From the NCBI RefSeq assembly GCF_007273535.1, contig NZ_RIBP01000004.1:1402001-1466000 (forward strand): DNA of 64,000 nt, in the 5' to 3' direction. Made by a program: the position numbers and the translations under genes. The DNA is from Niallia circulans. GTDB lineage: Bacteria; Bacillota; Bacilli; Bacillales; Cytobacillaceae. The notes below the pieces were generated by a model that ran no database searches, was not told where the DNA came from, and saw only the letters and a program-made list of their open reading frames with translations. Of the stretch, positions 26,151-34,420 are shown in pieces (within the stretch, counting starts at the first letter, position 1; each line of letters opens with the position of its first letter).

Positions 26151-26626
26151 TCTTCGTAACAGTTGGTACTCAAAAATTTCAATTCAATAGATTATTTAAA
26201 GAACTTGATAAACTTAAGGAAGAATATGAAATTAAAGAAGAAATTATAGCTCAGATTGGAGTTTCAGATTATGTACCGGCAAATTATAACTATGTTAAAT
26301 TTGTTGATGGAGATACGATTAATAGGTATATGGAAACCTGTTCTTTATTAATTACTCATTCTGGTACTAGTTCTATAATACAAGGATTGCGTTTAAATAA
26401 AAAAGTTTTGGTAGTTCCAAGACTTGCTGAGTTTGGTGAACATGTTGATAATCATCAGGTTGAGATAGCTAAAACATTTGAGGATGCGGGATATGTTGAA
26501 GTTGTTAATGACATATCTAATTTAGGTGATAAGCTTCAGATTTTAGAAGAAAAAGAATATGAAGAGTTTTCTTCTGATAATACTGAATTGCTATCGTCTG
26601 TTAGGGAATTTATAGGGATTTTTTAA
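26147..26626 (+). CDS. PssE-like glycosyltransferase subunit (Alg13 family)
   Basis: The 159-residue protein starts at TTG 26147 after AGGGGG. It begins with IFVTVGTQKFQFNRLFKEL and contains LLITHSGTSSIIQGLRLNK and VPRLAEFGEHVDNHQ, the donor-binding C-terminal half of GT28/Alg13 enzymes. With PssD it forms one UDP-sugar transferase. The one-base overlap with the preceding gene indicates stoichiometric, coupled synthesis. Confidence 0.93.
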   Translation: MIFVTVGTQKFQFNRLFKELDKLKEEYEIKEEIIAQIGVSDYVPANYNYVKFVDGDTINRYMETCSLLITHSGTSSIIQGLRLNKKVLVVPRLAEFGEHVDNHQVEIAKTFEDAGYVEVVNDISNLGDKLQILEEKEYEEFSSDNTELLSSVREFIGIF

Positions 26627-26636
26627 GAGGTGTAAG

Positions 26637-28061
26637 ATGGAAAAATTCATAAAAAAATTAGTGGGATTCTCTTTAGGGCCAGTAATCGCAGCTTTTATTG
26701 CGTTTATTACTATACCAATTACTACATACTTTATTGATCCCAGTGAATATGGAAAAGCCAGTATGTTTTCTTTGTTCCAAACTATGTTAGGCACTTTTTT
26801 GTATTTAGGTATAGATCAGTCGTATGCGCGAGAGTATCATTCGGCAAATAATAAACTTAATTTGTTTCAAAATGCTGTTTTAATACCAATTATTATATCT
26901 ATAGTAGGACTCATAATAATTCTGCTATTCCCAACTCAAACATCTTTAATTTTATTTGATAGTAGCCAATATATACTACCATCAATTTTATTCGGGATTA
27001 TGGTTGTTGCAATGGTAGTTGAAAGATTCATTTTACTATCCTTAAGAATGCAAGAAAAAGCACTTGAATATTCTATGTTGAATATTTTATCAAAGTTCTC
27101 CATTTTGGTATTTACAATTATCTTTGTCTTGTTTATTCGCAGGGATTTTTTGGCAGTTGTGTTTTCAACTGTGTTAGGTCAAATTTTAGCAGATATATAT
27201 TTATTAGTTAGATATAGGAAATTATTTTCCTTTAAGGGATTTTCAATAGATAAATCTTTAATTAAAAAAATGATACACTTTGGCTTTCCTATATTAATAG
27301 CCACTTCTTTATCAAGTGTACTTAATTCCTTTGATCGTATAGCACTGAGAACTTGGAGTGATTTCTTTCAAATTGGTATCTTTACAGCTACTCAAAAAAT
27401 TGCAGGTGTAATTACGGTTGTACAGCTAAGTTTTACCAGTTTCTGGGTACCGACTGCTTATCGTTGGTATGAAGAAGGTAAAGAAATAAGGTATTTCAAA
27501 ATAGTAAGTGATTCCATATTGTTTTGTATGTCAATTTTATTTGTTTTTGTATTAATTTTTAAAGATATTATTATTTATGTCTTGTCATCAGGTTATTCGG
27601 AAGCAGCTTTGATAATAGCATTTTTATGTCTCCCACCAATCATTTTTACAGTAAGTGAGACAACTTGTTTAGGGATTGTATTCTCTCGTAAAAGTTATTT
27701 AAGTATTTGGGTAGGAGTAGTAGCTATTATTCCTAATCTAATCATTAATTTCCTTCTTGTTCCTAAGTACGGAGCTTTAGGAGCGGCTATAGCAACTGCT
27801 GTATCATATGTATTCTTCTTTATAACCCGTACCTATTTTTCCAATAAAAACGGTATGAGATTTTCAACAACCAAACACAATTTTGTCTTTTTTGTTTTAT
27901 TAATTATATCTTTTATTAATATATTTGAAGATACTTGGGTAACTTTTTTTAATGTTGGTGCATTGTTAATAGTAATACTTACACAATACAGCACTATTAA
28001 GGAATTTATTAAATTAAATAAAAAAAGAAAGATAAGCAAAGTTGAGAATTTAGATGTGTGA
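26637..28061 (+). CDS. Wzx-type flippase
   Basis: The 474-residue protein has about 14 membrane segments. The start (KLVGFSLGPVIAAFIAFITI, then PEYGKAS-like SEYGKASMFSL) is typical of the polysaccharide transporter family in the MOP superfamily. It translocates undecaprenyl-linked repeat units across the membrane before Wzy polymerisation. It begins 10 bp after the PssE gene with AAGAGGTG upstream. Confidence 0.92.
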   Translation: MEKFIKKLVGFSLGPVIAAFIAFITIPITTYFIDPSEYGKASMFSLFQTMLGTFLYLGIDQSYAREYHSANNKLNLFQNAVLIPIIISIVGLIIILLFPTQTSLILFDSSQYILPSILFGIMVVAMVVERFILLSLRMQEKALEYSMLNILSKFSILVFTIIFVLFIRRDFLAVVFSTVLGQILADIYLLVRYRKLFSFKGFSIDKSLIKKMIHFGFPILIATSLSSVLNSFDRIALRTWSDFFQIGIFTATQKIAGVITVVQLSFTSFWVPTAYRWYEEGKEIRYFKIVSDSILFCMSILFVFVLIFKDIIIYVLSSGYSEAALIIAFLCLPPIIFTVSETTCLGIVFSRKSYLSIWVGVVAIIPNLIINFLLVPKYGALGAAIATAVSYVFFFITRTYFSNKNGMRFSTTKHNFVFFVLLIISFINIFEDTWVTFFNVGALLIVILTQYSTIKEFIKLNKKRKISKVENLDV

Positions 28062-28087
28062 GTTAGTAACTTAGGAAGGCGGATTAT

Positions 28088-29263
28088 ATGAAGATAGCTA
28101 TCTTGTGTAATGAAGCAAAGCCAGTACCAGCTGTTGAGGGAGGAGCAGTAGAAACGTTAGTGGATTTACTAATTCAAAATAATGAAGATAGTAAAATTTT
28201 AGATATAGATGTAATTACTGTGCATAATGAAAAGGCTATTATTAAAAGTGAAAATTATTTAAATACTTCCTTTAAATTTATTAAATATAATAAGGGTTTA
28301 GAGGAAAAACTAATCTTTATGAATAAATTTACTAAAAAGTTTAAAGTTAAGTTTTGGTTTCATGAGTATTTAAAGGAAGCAGTAAAAGTATTAAATCAAA
28401 ATGATTATGACTGGATAATAGTTGAAAATAGACCGATTTATATTAAGTATTTAAAAAATAAACTTCCTAATAAAAAGTTCGCATTACATTTGCATAATGA
28501 CACACTGAGTGTTGATAATTATTATTCAAAGTTTTGTCTTGATAAATACGATAAAATTCTGACAGTAAGTGAATATATTACAAGGAGAGTAGTAGAGGTT
28601 AATCCTAAACTAAAGGAAAAGGTGGTAACTCTATTAAATAGAATCGATACTAATAAATTTGGTGGGACAATATTCAATAAAGATTCCATTAGAGAAAAAT
28701 ATAATATTACTGATGAAGAAAAGATCATACTATATCATGGCAGAATTATAAAAGAAAAAGGAGTTTTGGAATTAATCAAAGCTTTTAATTTAGCTAATGC
28801 AAAACAAAAAAAATTAAAATTAATTGTCATAGGAGAAGTATCTGGGAGTAAATATTTTGAAAGAAGAATAGCAGAAGAAATTAATAAAGGGCAGGAAAAT
28901 AGAATAATAATGACGGGATACGTAGACCACGAATTATTGCCCCAATATCTTAATTCTTCAGATATCGTTGTGTTACCTTCGTTGTGGAATGAACCATTTG
29001 GATTGACTATAGTGGAATCAATGGCTATGGAAAAACCAGTGATTTCAGTGAATGTTGGTGCTATTCCAGAAATAATATTAGAGGATTGTGGGATATTAGT
29101 AAACAAAGATGAGGATTTGGTAACTAACTTGGCTCAGGCCATATATAATCTTAGTGAAAACTCTGAACTAATGCGGAAATTTGGGGAGAATAGTAAAAAA
29201 AGAGCCATATCGAACTATAATTCAGTGGATTATTTAAAGGATTTGGTGATGTTGTTAGATTGA
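28088..29263 (+). CDS. glycosyltransferase family 4
   Basis: The 391-residue GT-B enzyme opens with KIAILCNEAKPVPAVEGGAVE (a glycine-rich acceptor-side loop). Its donor domain has IILYHGRIIKEKGVLELI and LPSLWNEPFGLTIVESMAM, with the Glu pair of GT4 enzymes, followed by GAIPEIILEDCGILV. ATG 28088 follows AGGAAGGC. It adds another sugar of the repeat unit. The substrate cannot be read from sequence. Confidence 0.92.
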   Translation: MKIAILCNEAKPVPAVEGGAVETLVDLLIQNNEDSKILDIDVITVHNEKAIIKSENYLNTSFKFIKYNKGLEEKLIFMNKFTKKFKVKFWFHEYLKEAVKVLNQNDYDWIIVENRPIYIKYLKNKLPNKKFALHLHNDTLSVDNYYSKFCLDKYDKILTVSEYITRRVVEVNPKLKEKVVTLLNRIDTNKFGGTIFNKDSIREKYNITDEEKIILYHGRIIKEKGVLELIKAFNLANAKQKKLKLIVIGEVSGSKYFERRIAEEINKGQENRIIMTGYVDHELLPQYLNSSDIVVLPSLWNEPFGLTIVESMAMEKPVISVNVGAIPEIILEDCGILVNKDEDLVTNLAQAIYNLSENSELMRKFGENSKKRAISNYNSVDYLKDLVMLLD

Positions 29264-29322
29264 GAGTAATAAAACTAATAAGGAAATTGAAAAAGATAAT
29301 CCAAATTAAGTAGGTGTATTAC

Positions 29323-30399
29323 TTGAATAAACCTAAAAAAATTTTACTATTATTCCTTATAATAATTCTTGCTCTAATAAGTATTATTATTATTGGCAAA
29401 AGTAATAAAGATGCAAAAGAAAATATTTCATTAAGAAGTCTAGCAGATAATCAGAATTTCTATGTGGGTGCAGCTGTTAACTCATTATATTTAGATAAAG
29501 ACGAAAAGTATAAAGAGTTAATTAATGATGAAGTAAATCTTGTTACTACGGAAAATGAAATGAAGTTTGATATTATTCATCCTGAAGAATACAGATATGA
29601 TTTTTCAGCTGCAGATAAGATAGTTAATTTTGCCAAAGAAAACAATCAAAAAATAAGAGGTCATACTCTTGTTTGGCATCATCGTATCCCTAAATGGCTA
29701 GAAGAAGGACAGTTTACTAAAAATGAAGTGAAAGAAATTCTTAAGCAACACATTCAGACTGTTGTTGGTCGCTACAAAGGTCAAATTTATGCTTGGGATG
29801 TTGTTAATGAAGCATTTAATGATGATGGTTCATTAAGAGAAAATTTTTGGCTTAAAACATTAGGGCCACAATATATTGAATGGTCATTTCAATGGGCACA
29901 TGAGGCCGATCCTAATGCGTTATTATTTTATAATGATTTTGGAATAGAAATGGTGAATTCTAAATCAATTAAGGTTTTAGAAACATTAAATAGTTTAAAA
30001 CAAAAGGGTGTACCGATTGATGGAATTGGACTCCAAATGCATACGCATTTAGCTAGTAAGATTAATATAAGTAACTTGGAAAACGTTATGCAGAATTTTA
30101 GTTCTGTAGGATTGCAAATTCAGATTACTGAGTTAGATATAGGAATAGCTGAGGGAAAAGAGTCAAAGAATATAAAAAGTAAATTACAAGCTAAGTATTA
30201 TTCGGATATCTTTAAGATATGCTTGAAAAATGAGGATTGTACTGCAATCGTACTATGGGGTATCACTGATAAGTATACTTACAGAATAAAAGAAGAAGAG
30301 CCTTTAATTTTTGATACTAAATATAAACCTAAAGAAGCATATTGGTCTATTTCAGAAACTTTACAAACAATAAAAAGGAAAATGGAGGGAAACAAATGA
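29323..30399 (+). CDS. GH10 endo-beta-xylanase-like hydrolase, membrane-anchored
   Basis: GTG 29314 overlaps the TAGGTG site; TTG 29323 is the likelier start (358 residues). Residues about 5-23 form a signal anchor. The barrel shows HTLVWHHRIPKWL, IYAWDVVNEAFND (acid/base Glu) and LQIQITELDIGI (nucleophile Glu), plus IVLWGITDKYTY, all hallmarks of glycoside hydrolase family 10. No sorting motif or carbohydrate-binding module is seen. Its place inside the polysaccharide operon, overlapping the next gene by 4 bp, suggests it trims or releases the polymer made here rather than degrading plant xylan. Confidence 0.92.
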   Translation: MNKPKKILLLFLIIILALISIIIIGKSNKDAKENISLRSLADNQNFYVGAAVNSLYLDKDEKYKELINDEVNLVTTENEMKFDIIHPEEYRYDFSAADKIVNFAKENNQKIRGHTLVWHHRIPKWLEEGQFTKNEVKEILKQHIQTVVGRYKGQIYAWDVVNEAFNDDGSLRENFWLKTLGPQYIEWSFQWAHEADPNALLFYNDFGIEMVNSKSIKVLETLNSLKQKGVPIDGIGLQMHTHLASKINISNLENVMQNFSSVGLQIQITELDIGIAEGKESKNIKSKLQAKYYSDIFKICLKNEDCTAIVLWGITDKYTYRIKEEEPLIFDTKYKPKEAYWSISETLQTIKRKMEGNK

Positions 30400-31733
30400 C
30401 TAATATCACAGTAGCAGGTACTGGTTATGTAGGGTTAGTAACAGGTGTCTGTTTAGCTGAAGTGGGTCATTCGGTTACATGCGTAGATAATATTAAGGAT
30501 AAAATTAACCTTTTAAGAAAAGGTATATCTCCTATTTATGAGCCACAGTTGGATGAATTGATAGTAAAAAACTCACAAGCTGGCAAATTGAATTTTACTA
30601 CAGATTATGAATGTGCCTATAGTCAGTCAGATATTATCTTCATTGGGGTAGGAACTCCTGAAAATGAGGATGGATCTGCTAATTTAAACTTTGTATATAC
30701 GGTTGCCCACCAAATTGCAGAAAATATTCAAAGAGATTGCCTAGTTGTAATTAAGTCAACAGTGCCTATTGGTACAAATGATAAAGTAGAAGTCTTTATT
30801 AAAAATCACCTGAAATATGATGTGAATGTGGAAGTTGCATCCAACCCAGAATTTCTTGCACAAGGCACAGCCGTTAGAGACACACTAAATGCATCGCGAA
30901 TTGTTATTGGAGTTGAAAGTGACCATGCAAAAAAGGTGCTGTCTGAAATTTATGAACCATTTAATCAGCCAATTCTTTCTATGAACCGTCGAAGTGCAGA
31001 GATGGTTAAGTACGCATCGAATGACTTCTTAGCATTAAAGATTTCGTTTGTTAATGACATTGCGAACTTATGTGAAGCAGTCGGTGCAAATATCGAGGAT
31101 GTAACTAACGGTATGAGCTATGATTCTCGTATTGGTAATAAGTTCTTAAATCCTGGTATTGGATATGGTGGGTCCTGTTTCCCGAAAGATACAAAAGCAT
31201 TACATTGGCTATCAGAGGAAGAAGGCTATGTTCTAAGAACTGTTAAAGCAGCTATAGAAGTGAATGAAAAGCAGCGCTTTAAGCTCATTAAAAAGGCAAG
31301 GCATGATTTCCCTACTTTCCAAGGGTTAAAAGTTGCTGTGCTTGGATTGACTTTTAAGCCAGGTACAGATGATTTAAGGGAAGCTCCGTCTATTCCTAAT
31401 GTGCGTCTATTGTTAAATCAGGGTGCTCAAGTTCATGCTTATGATCCAGTAGGTACGGAGAACTTTAAGAAGATTTATCCTACACAAGTTGTATATGAGG
31501 ACTCACCAGAATCTGCTTTGAAAGATGCAGATATATGCTTTGTTTTTACTGAGTGGGAAGAAATAAAATCACTTGATTTGAAGCTCTTCAGAGAAAACAT
31601 GAGGACTCCTTATGTATATGATGGCCGAAATTGCTATACTTTAACTGCTGCCAAGGAAGCTAGTATTAACTATTATTCTATTGGTCGCCCAGACGTTAAG
31701 GAATTCAAATTAAGTTTACAAGAAACAACATAA
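30396..31733 (+). CDS. ugd: UDP-glucose 6-dehydrogenase
   Basis: GGAGG upstream selects ATG 30396 (445 residues) over earlier in-frame codons. It starts with NITVAGTGYVGLVTGVCLAE (NAD-binding GxGxxG), and has SNPEFLAQGTAV and GYGGSCFPKDTKAL with the catalytic Cys. The C-terminal domain has LGLTFKPGTDDLREAPS. It oxidises UDP-glucose to UDP-glucuronate, implying an acidic polymer. It is the last gene of the operon, and its homologue YwqF in B. subtilis is activated by tyrosine phosphorylation from YwqD. Confidence 0.96.
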   Translation: MTNITVAGTGYVGLVTGVCLAEVGHSVTCVDNIKDKINLLRKGISPIYEPQLDELIVKNSQAGKLNFTTDYECAYSQSDIIFIGVGTPENEDGSANLNFVYTVAHQIAENIQRDCLVVIKSTVPIGTNDKVEVFIKNHLKYDVNVEVASNPEFLAQGTAVRDTLNASRIVIGVESDHAKKVLSEIYEPFNQPILSMNRRSAEMVKYASNDFLALKISFVNDIANLCEAVGANIEDVTNGMSYDSRIGNKFLNPGIGYGGSCFPKDTKALHWLSEEEGYVLRTVKAAIEVNEKQRFKLIKKARHDFPTFQGLKVAVLGLTFKPGTDDLREAPSIPNVRLLLNQGAQVHAYDPVGTENFKKIYPTQVVYEDSPESALKDADICFVFTEWEEIKSLDLKLFRENMRTPYVYDGRNCYTLTAAKEASINYYSIGRPDVKEFKLSLQETT

Positions 31734-31739
31734 TAATGA

Positions 31740-31770
31740 TGGAACCCATAAAGGGTTCCATTTTTTATTT
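31740..31770 (+). terminator. terminator of the exopolysaccharide operon
   Basis: TGGAACCC (31740-31747) pairs with GGGTTCCA (31753-31760), followed by ten bases almost all T. Confidence 0.92.
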
Positions 31771-31818
31771 TTAATTAAAGTTGCTGTATTGATAAATAGA
31801 ACGAATTGATGTAAAATT

Positions 31819-31834
31819 GTTCTTATTAAAGAAC
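31819..31834. promoter_or_regulatory. palindromic operator before the nucleotidyltransferase gene
   Basis: GTTCTTATTAAAGAAC: arms GTTCTT and AAGAAC around ATTA. It lies between a possible -35 (TTGTTC, 31818-31823) and -10 (TATGAT, 31840-31845; 16-bp spacing), a position suited to repression. Near-identical palindromes occur at 34353 and 34405, upstream of the peptide gene. The regulator is not identified. Confidence 0.6.
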
Positions 31835-31873
31835 GAGATTATGATAGTGCGGTAACTAAGCAAGGAGGATTAG

Positions 31874-33061
31874 ATGAAGCTAAATAACCAATATAGGGAA
31901 TTGACATCTCAAGTGACAGTTGAAATGAATTTATTGTTAGATATTATCAAAGCTATTACGGATGAAGAAAAAATAGAGAGTTACAAATTAGAAAGAATTA
32001 ACTGGGAAAAATTTTACCAACTTGCTCTGCATCACAGAGTTATTCCATTGGTATATTCCAATATAAATAGAAATAAAGTGAAATGGATTCCGAAAGAGGT
32101 AATAAACGTTCTTAAAAATAAATATCAGCAAAATGTTTTCTCTATGCTGAAACTAACCTCTGAAATGGATTTAATTGCAAAGCATTTTAATAATAATAAT
32201 TTACCAGCATTATTCTTAAAGGGACCAATACTCGGTGAACAGCTCTATGGAAATATATCTTTAAGAACTTCAAAGGATATAGATATACTGATATCTAATA
32301 GGGATATAAATACGACAAAAAAACTGTTATTTGAGATGGGTTACATAGAAAAAGAGGAGCCGGAATTTATTTTAAATGAGCACAAGTTAAGAACTCATCA
32401 TTCTGTTTTTTTTCACCCAAACTCTAAGTTTTCTATTGAAATTCACTGGAGACTAAACGATCTTCCGGACAAAGAACCTCACTTTGATACTCTATGGGCA
32501 CGAAGGAGAACAAGTCAATTAACCAATGAAACCATTAGCATGTTAGGGGAAGAAGATTTATTTTTATACTTAGTATCTCATGGAGCTAGACATGGCTGGT
32601 TCAGACTAAGATGGTTAGTCGATATTGATAGGTTAATATTGAAAGGGGTAATTTGGAAGAAATTGATCCCGGTTATGAAAGAGTACTCGAACGAGCATAT
32701 CGTGGGTCAAGCACTATTATTAACTAAAGGGCTACTAAATACGCCTATAAATAAAGATTTATCTTTTTTGATAACTTGTAAGGCAATAGAACTTTCTAAC
32801 CTTGCGATGATTTATATAAAGAGCATACAGTATGATCAACCTTTTCCTGAGGATTTAATTCCATATAATCGGTATGGTTGGGTACTACAAAAAAGTATTG
32901 GTCAAAAATTTAAATATTTTTTAATTTTATCATATCCGACCTATAAAGATTATCAAGTATTTAAGCTTCCAAAGAGTATGCATTTGCTTTATTTCCCTCT
33001 CCGCCCATTCATATATACGGGAAGGAAACTAGGTATACTAAAGCTAAAAGAAAATGGGTAA
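31874..33061 (+). CDS. nucleotidyltransferase-family protein (PF14907-like)
   Basis: The 395-residue protein starts at ATG 31874 after AAGGAGG. The core has LPALFLKGPILGEQLYG and SLRTSKDIDILISNRDINTT, with the DID metal-binding pattern, then SIEIHWRLND, as in the NTP_transf_5 family. Such proteins accompany class II lasso peptide clusters of Firmicutes (and some exosortase loci), where their role is not settled. Here it faces the kinase gene at 33111, end to end, and shares a palindromic operator with the peptide promoter. Separate from the polysaccharide operon by a strong terminator. Confidence 0.8.
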   Translation: MKLNNQYRELTSQVTVEMNLLLDIIKAITDEEKIESYKLERINWEKFYQLALHHRVIPLVYSNINRNKVKWIPKEVINVLKNKYQQNVFSMLKLTSEMDLIAKHFNNNNLPALFLKGPILGEQLYGNISLRTSKDIDILISNRDINTTKKLLFEMGYIEKEEPEFILNEHKLRTHHSVFFHPNSKFSIEIHWRLNDLPDKEPHFDTLWARRRTSQLTNETISMLGEEDLFLYLVSHGARHGWFRLRWLVDIDRLILKGVIWKKLIPVMKEYSNEHIVGQALLLTKGLLNTPINKDLSFLITCKAIELSNLAMIYIKSIQYDQPFPEDLIPYNRYGWVLQKSIGQKFKYFLILSYPTYKDYQVFKLPKSMHLLYFPLRPFIYTGRKLGILKLKENG

Positions 33062-33095
33062 ACAAAAAAAGGCTTTGAAGCCTTTTTTGTTTACC
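33056..33095. terminator. bidirectional terminator between convergent genes
   Basis: GGGTAAACAAAAAAAGGCTT pairs with AAGCCTTTTTTGTTTACCC (one bulge), a long stem ending near the stop codons at 33061 and 33111. A/T runs inside the stem serve both strands. Confidence 0.88.
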
Positions 33096-33110
33096 CTATA
33101 GAATTAAAAG

Positions 33111-34046
33111 TTAATTAGCAATAACCCTCCCACCAACAATCTCTCCCAAAACACAATCAACCAACTCCCCAACACTAAACCCCAACCCAGGCCTCCGCAG
33201 CTGAAAAATATCCACATGATTAATCACCTTCACCGCAGATTGAAAATGCCATTCTCTCAAATACATACCGTCAATAAAGTTATTGCGGTATGTATGGTTA
33301 AAGATGGTCTGCAGTCGATCGAGCTTTTGAATTGGCATTAGTGTTATATGGTCTTCCTTTGTTTTTACTAGTTCAAAGATTCCTGCTAGTGGGAGTGGCT
33401 TGTCGGAAAATTGGTTTGTGACTGGTACGGCGAATTTTGTTTTTCTGTTGATGAGTGGCTTGTAGTTTGATGAATCATGTCCAAAGTGTGCTAGGCTTTG
33501 CTGCCACAGTTTCTGCTGTGGGTATGTCGGTATTACGGATGGTTTGCCTGACTCCTTGGAAAAGGTCAATGGAATGATGTCATCTGTTAACAGGTCATAT
33601 CCTTCTTCGATAAAGGCAGAGGCTAGTGTTGATTTGCCTGCACCTGAGTGGCCGACTATTGCGTATGCTTTGCCGTCAATAGCAATAGCACTGCCATGGA
33701 GAGGGAAGACTTTTCGCTGCATCAGGATGGCCCCCATACAAGATCCTAGTATATAAAGGCGCAGCTGTGATTCTTCTGTTCCTTCCATTGGTGATACGAT
33801 TATCTTATTGCCGTTTTCTATGTTGTAGATGGCGATATGTGCTAAATGGAACATGATTTGCTGTTTGGATACAAAGAATCGGTTAGAAGGGGTTGAAACA
33901 GAATTCCATGCTTCTGTAAGGTTGCCGAATTCAATTTCAATATCAACAGTGTCTAAGGATGAGGGTATGCTTTTTAGTTCTGGTAATGAGATGCTGCTTT
34001 TTATAGTAAATCCGAATGCTTTATAATAATTTGCTGTTTCTTTCAT
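33111..34046 (-). CDS. HPr-kinase-like peptide kinase (PadeK/ThcoK type)
   Basis: GAGAGG upstream points to ATG 34046 (311 residues) rather than TTG 34055. The N-terminal 110 residues are a family-specific domain (YYKAFGFTIKSSISLPEL at the start). The kinase half has the P-loop AIVGHSGAGKSTLAS (about residues 129-143) and LLTDDIIPL with the paired Asp of HprK. There is no HPr-type regulatory N-terminus and it is not a true HprK. In paeninodin-type lasso peptide clusters the homologue phosphorylates the C-terminal Ser of the precursor. The gene one position upstream here encodes a small peptide ending in Asp-Ser, which fits. Confidence 0.85.
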   Translation of the reverse strand: MKETANYYKAFGFTIKSSISLPELKSIPSSLDTVDIEIEFGNLTEAWNSVSTPSNRFFVSKQQIMFHLAHIAIYNIENGNKIIVSPMEGTEESQLRLYILGSCMGAILMQRKVFPLHGSAIAIDGKAYAIVGHSGAGKSTLASAFIEEGYDLLTDDIIPLTFSKESGKPSVIPTYPQQKLWQQSLAHFGHDSSNYKPLINRKTKFAVPVTNQFSDKPLPLAGIFELVKTKEDHITLMPIQKLDRLQTIFNHTYRNNFIDGMYLREWHFQSAVKVINHVDIFQLRRPGLGFSVGELVDCVLGEIVGGRVIAN

Positions 34047-34076
34047 GATTATCAACCTCTCTTATTGAAAAATAAC

Positions 34077-34104
34077 AGCCCTTCTTTTAATAAAGAAAAG
34101 GGCT
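34077..34104 (-). terminator. stem-loop between peptide and kinase genes
   Basis: AGCCCTTCTTTT (34077-34088) can pair with AAAGAAAAGGGCT (34092-34104). On the minus strand it is followed by GTTATTTTTC, giving a leaky terminator that would let the peptide be made in excess over the kinase, as is common after precursor genes. Confidence 0.65.
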
Positions 34105-34120
34105 GATTCGTAGTTAAAAA

Positions 34121-34312
34121 TTAGGAGTCTAAGATTGGATCGTTGTCAGTGTCATTGCAGTCGTCGTCATCCCAATGCCACCAATCATGCCCGTTTCCAT
34201 GACCTTTATCCTGTCCATGGCCAGTATTATGATGCCAATTGTCTTTCATATGACCAAAGATTGATCCTAAATCTAAATGCTCTAAAAATGGAATTTCCCA
34301 CAGTTTTTTCAT
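34121..34312 (-). CDS. lasso-peptide-like precursor, His/Asp-rich, 63 residues
   Basis: ATG 34312 follows GGAGGGG. The N-terminus MKKLWEIPFLEHLDL matches the W-x-x-P-x-L-E-x-L-D leader pattern of paeninodin-type lasso precursors. The rest differs: residues 27-47 are rich in His, Gly and Trp (8 His in all), residues 48-58 are Asp-rich with one Cys (Cys52), and the end is DPILDS. The usual Thr before a Gly core start and an acceptor acid at ring position 7-9 are not obvious. The terminal Ser preceded by acid is what the adjacent kinase would phosphorylate. Mature product and function are unknown. Confidence 0.7.
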   Translation of the reverse strand: MKKLWEIPFLEHLDLGSIFGHMKDNWHHNTGHGQDKGHGNGHDWWHWDDDDCNDTDNDPILDS

Positions 34313-34352
34313 TTCTTTTCCCCTCCGACTAGAATGCTGAAAAATACGTTAT

Positions 34353-34368
34353 ATTCTATTTAAAGAAC
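34353..34368. promoter_or_regulatory. degenerate palindromic operator, peptide promoter
   Basis: ATTCTATTTAAAGAAC differs at 3 of 16 positions from the perfect site at 34405-34420. The two centres are 52 bp apart, about five helical turns, so both would lie on the same face of the DNA. Confidence 0.5.
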
Positions 34369-34404
34369 GAAGTTATAAGGTTTTACTGAATATAACCCTA
34401 AAGT

Positions 34405-34420
34405 GTTCTTTATAAAGAAC
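34405..34420. promoter_or_regulatory. perfect palindromic operator, peptide promoter
   Basis: GTTCTTTATAAAGAAC is its own reverse complement. It lies about 93 bp upstream of the peptide start on the minus strand. The arms GTTCTT/AAGAAC are identical to those of the site at 31819-31834. A further half site (AAAGAAC) is at 34518-34524. Confidence 0.65.

Noticed and set aside
33111-34046. True HPr kinase/phosphorylase (HprK)
   Set aside because: The N-terminal HprK domain is absent and the gene is not next to lgt, its usual neighbour; the peptide context fits the lasso-type kinase.
34135-34332. 65-residue ORF on the plus strand opposite the peptide gene
   Set aside because: The minus-strand peptide has a strong ribosome site, lasso-like leader and kinase context; the plus frame has none.
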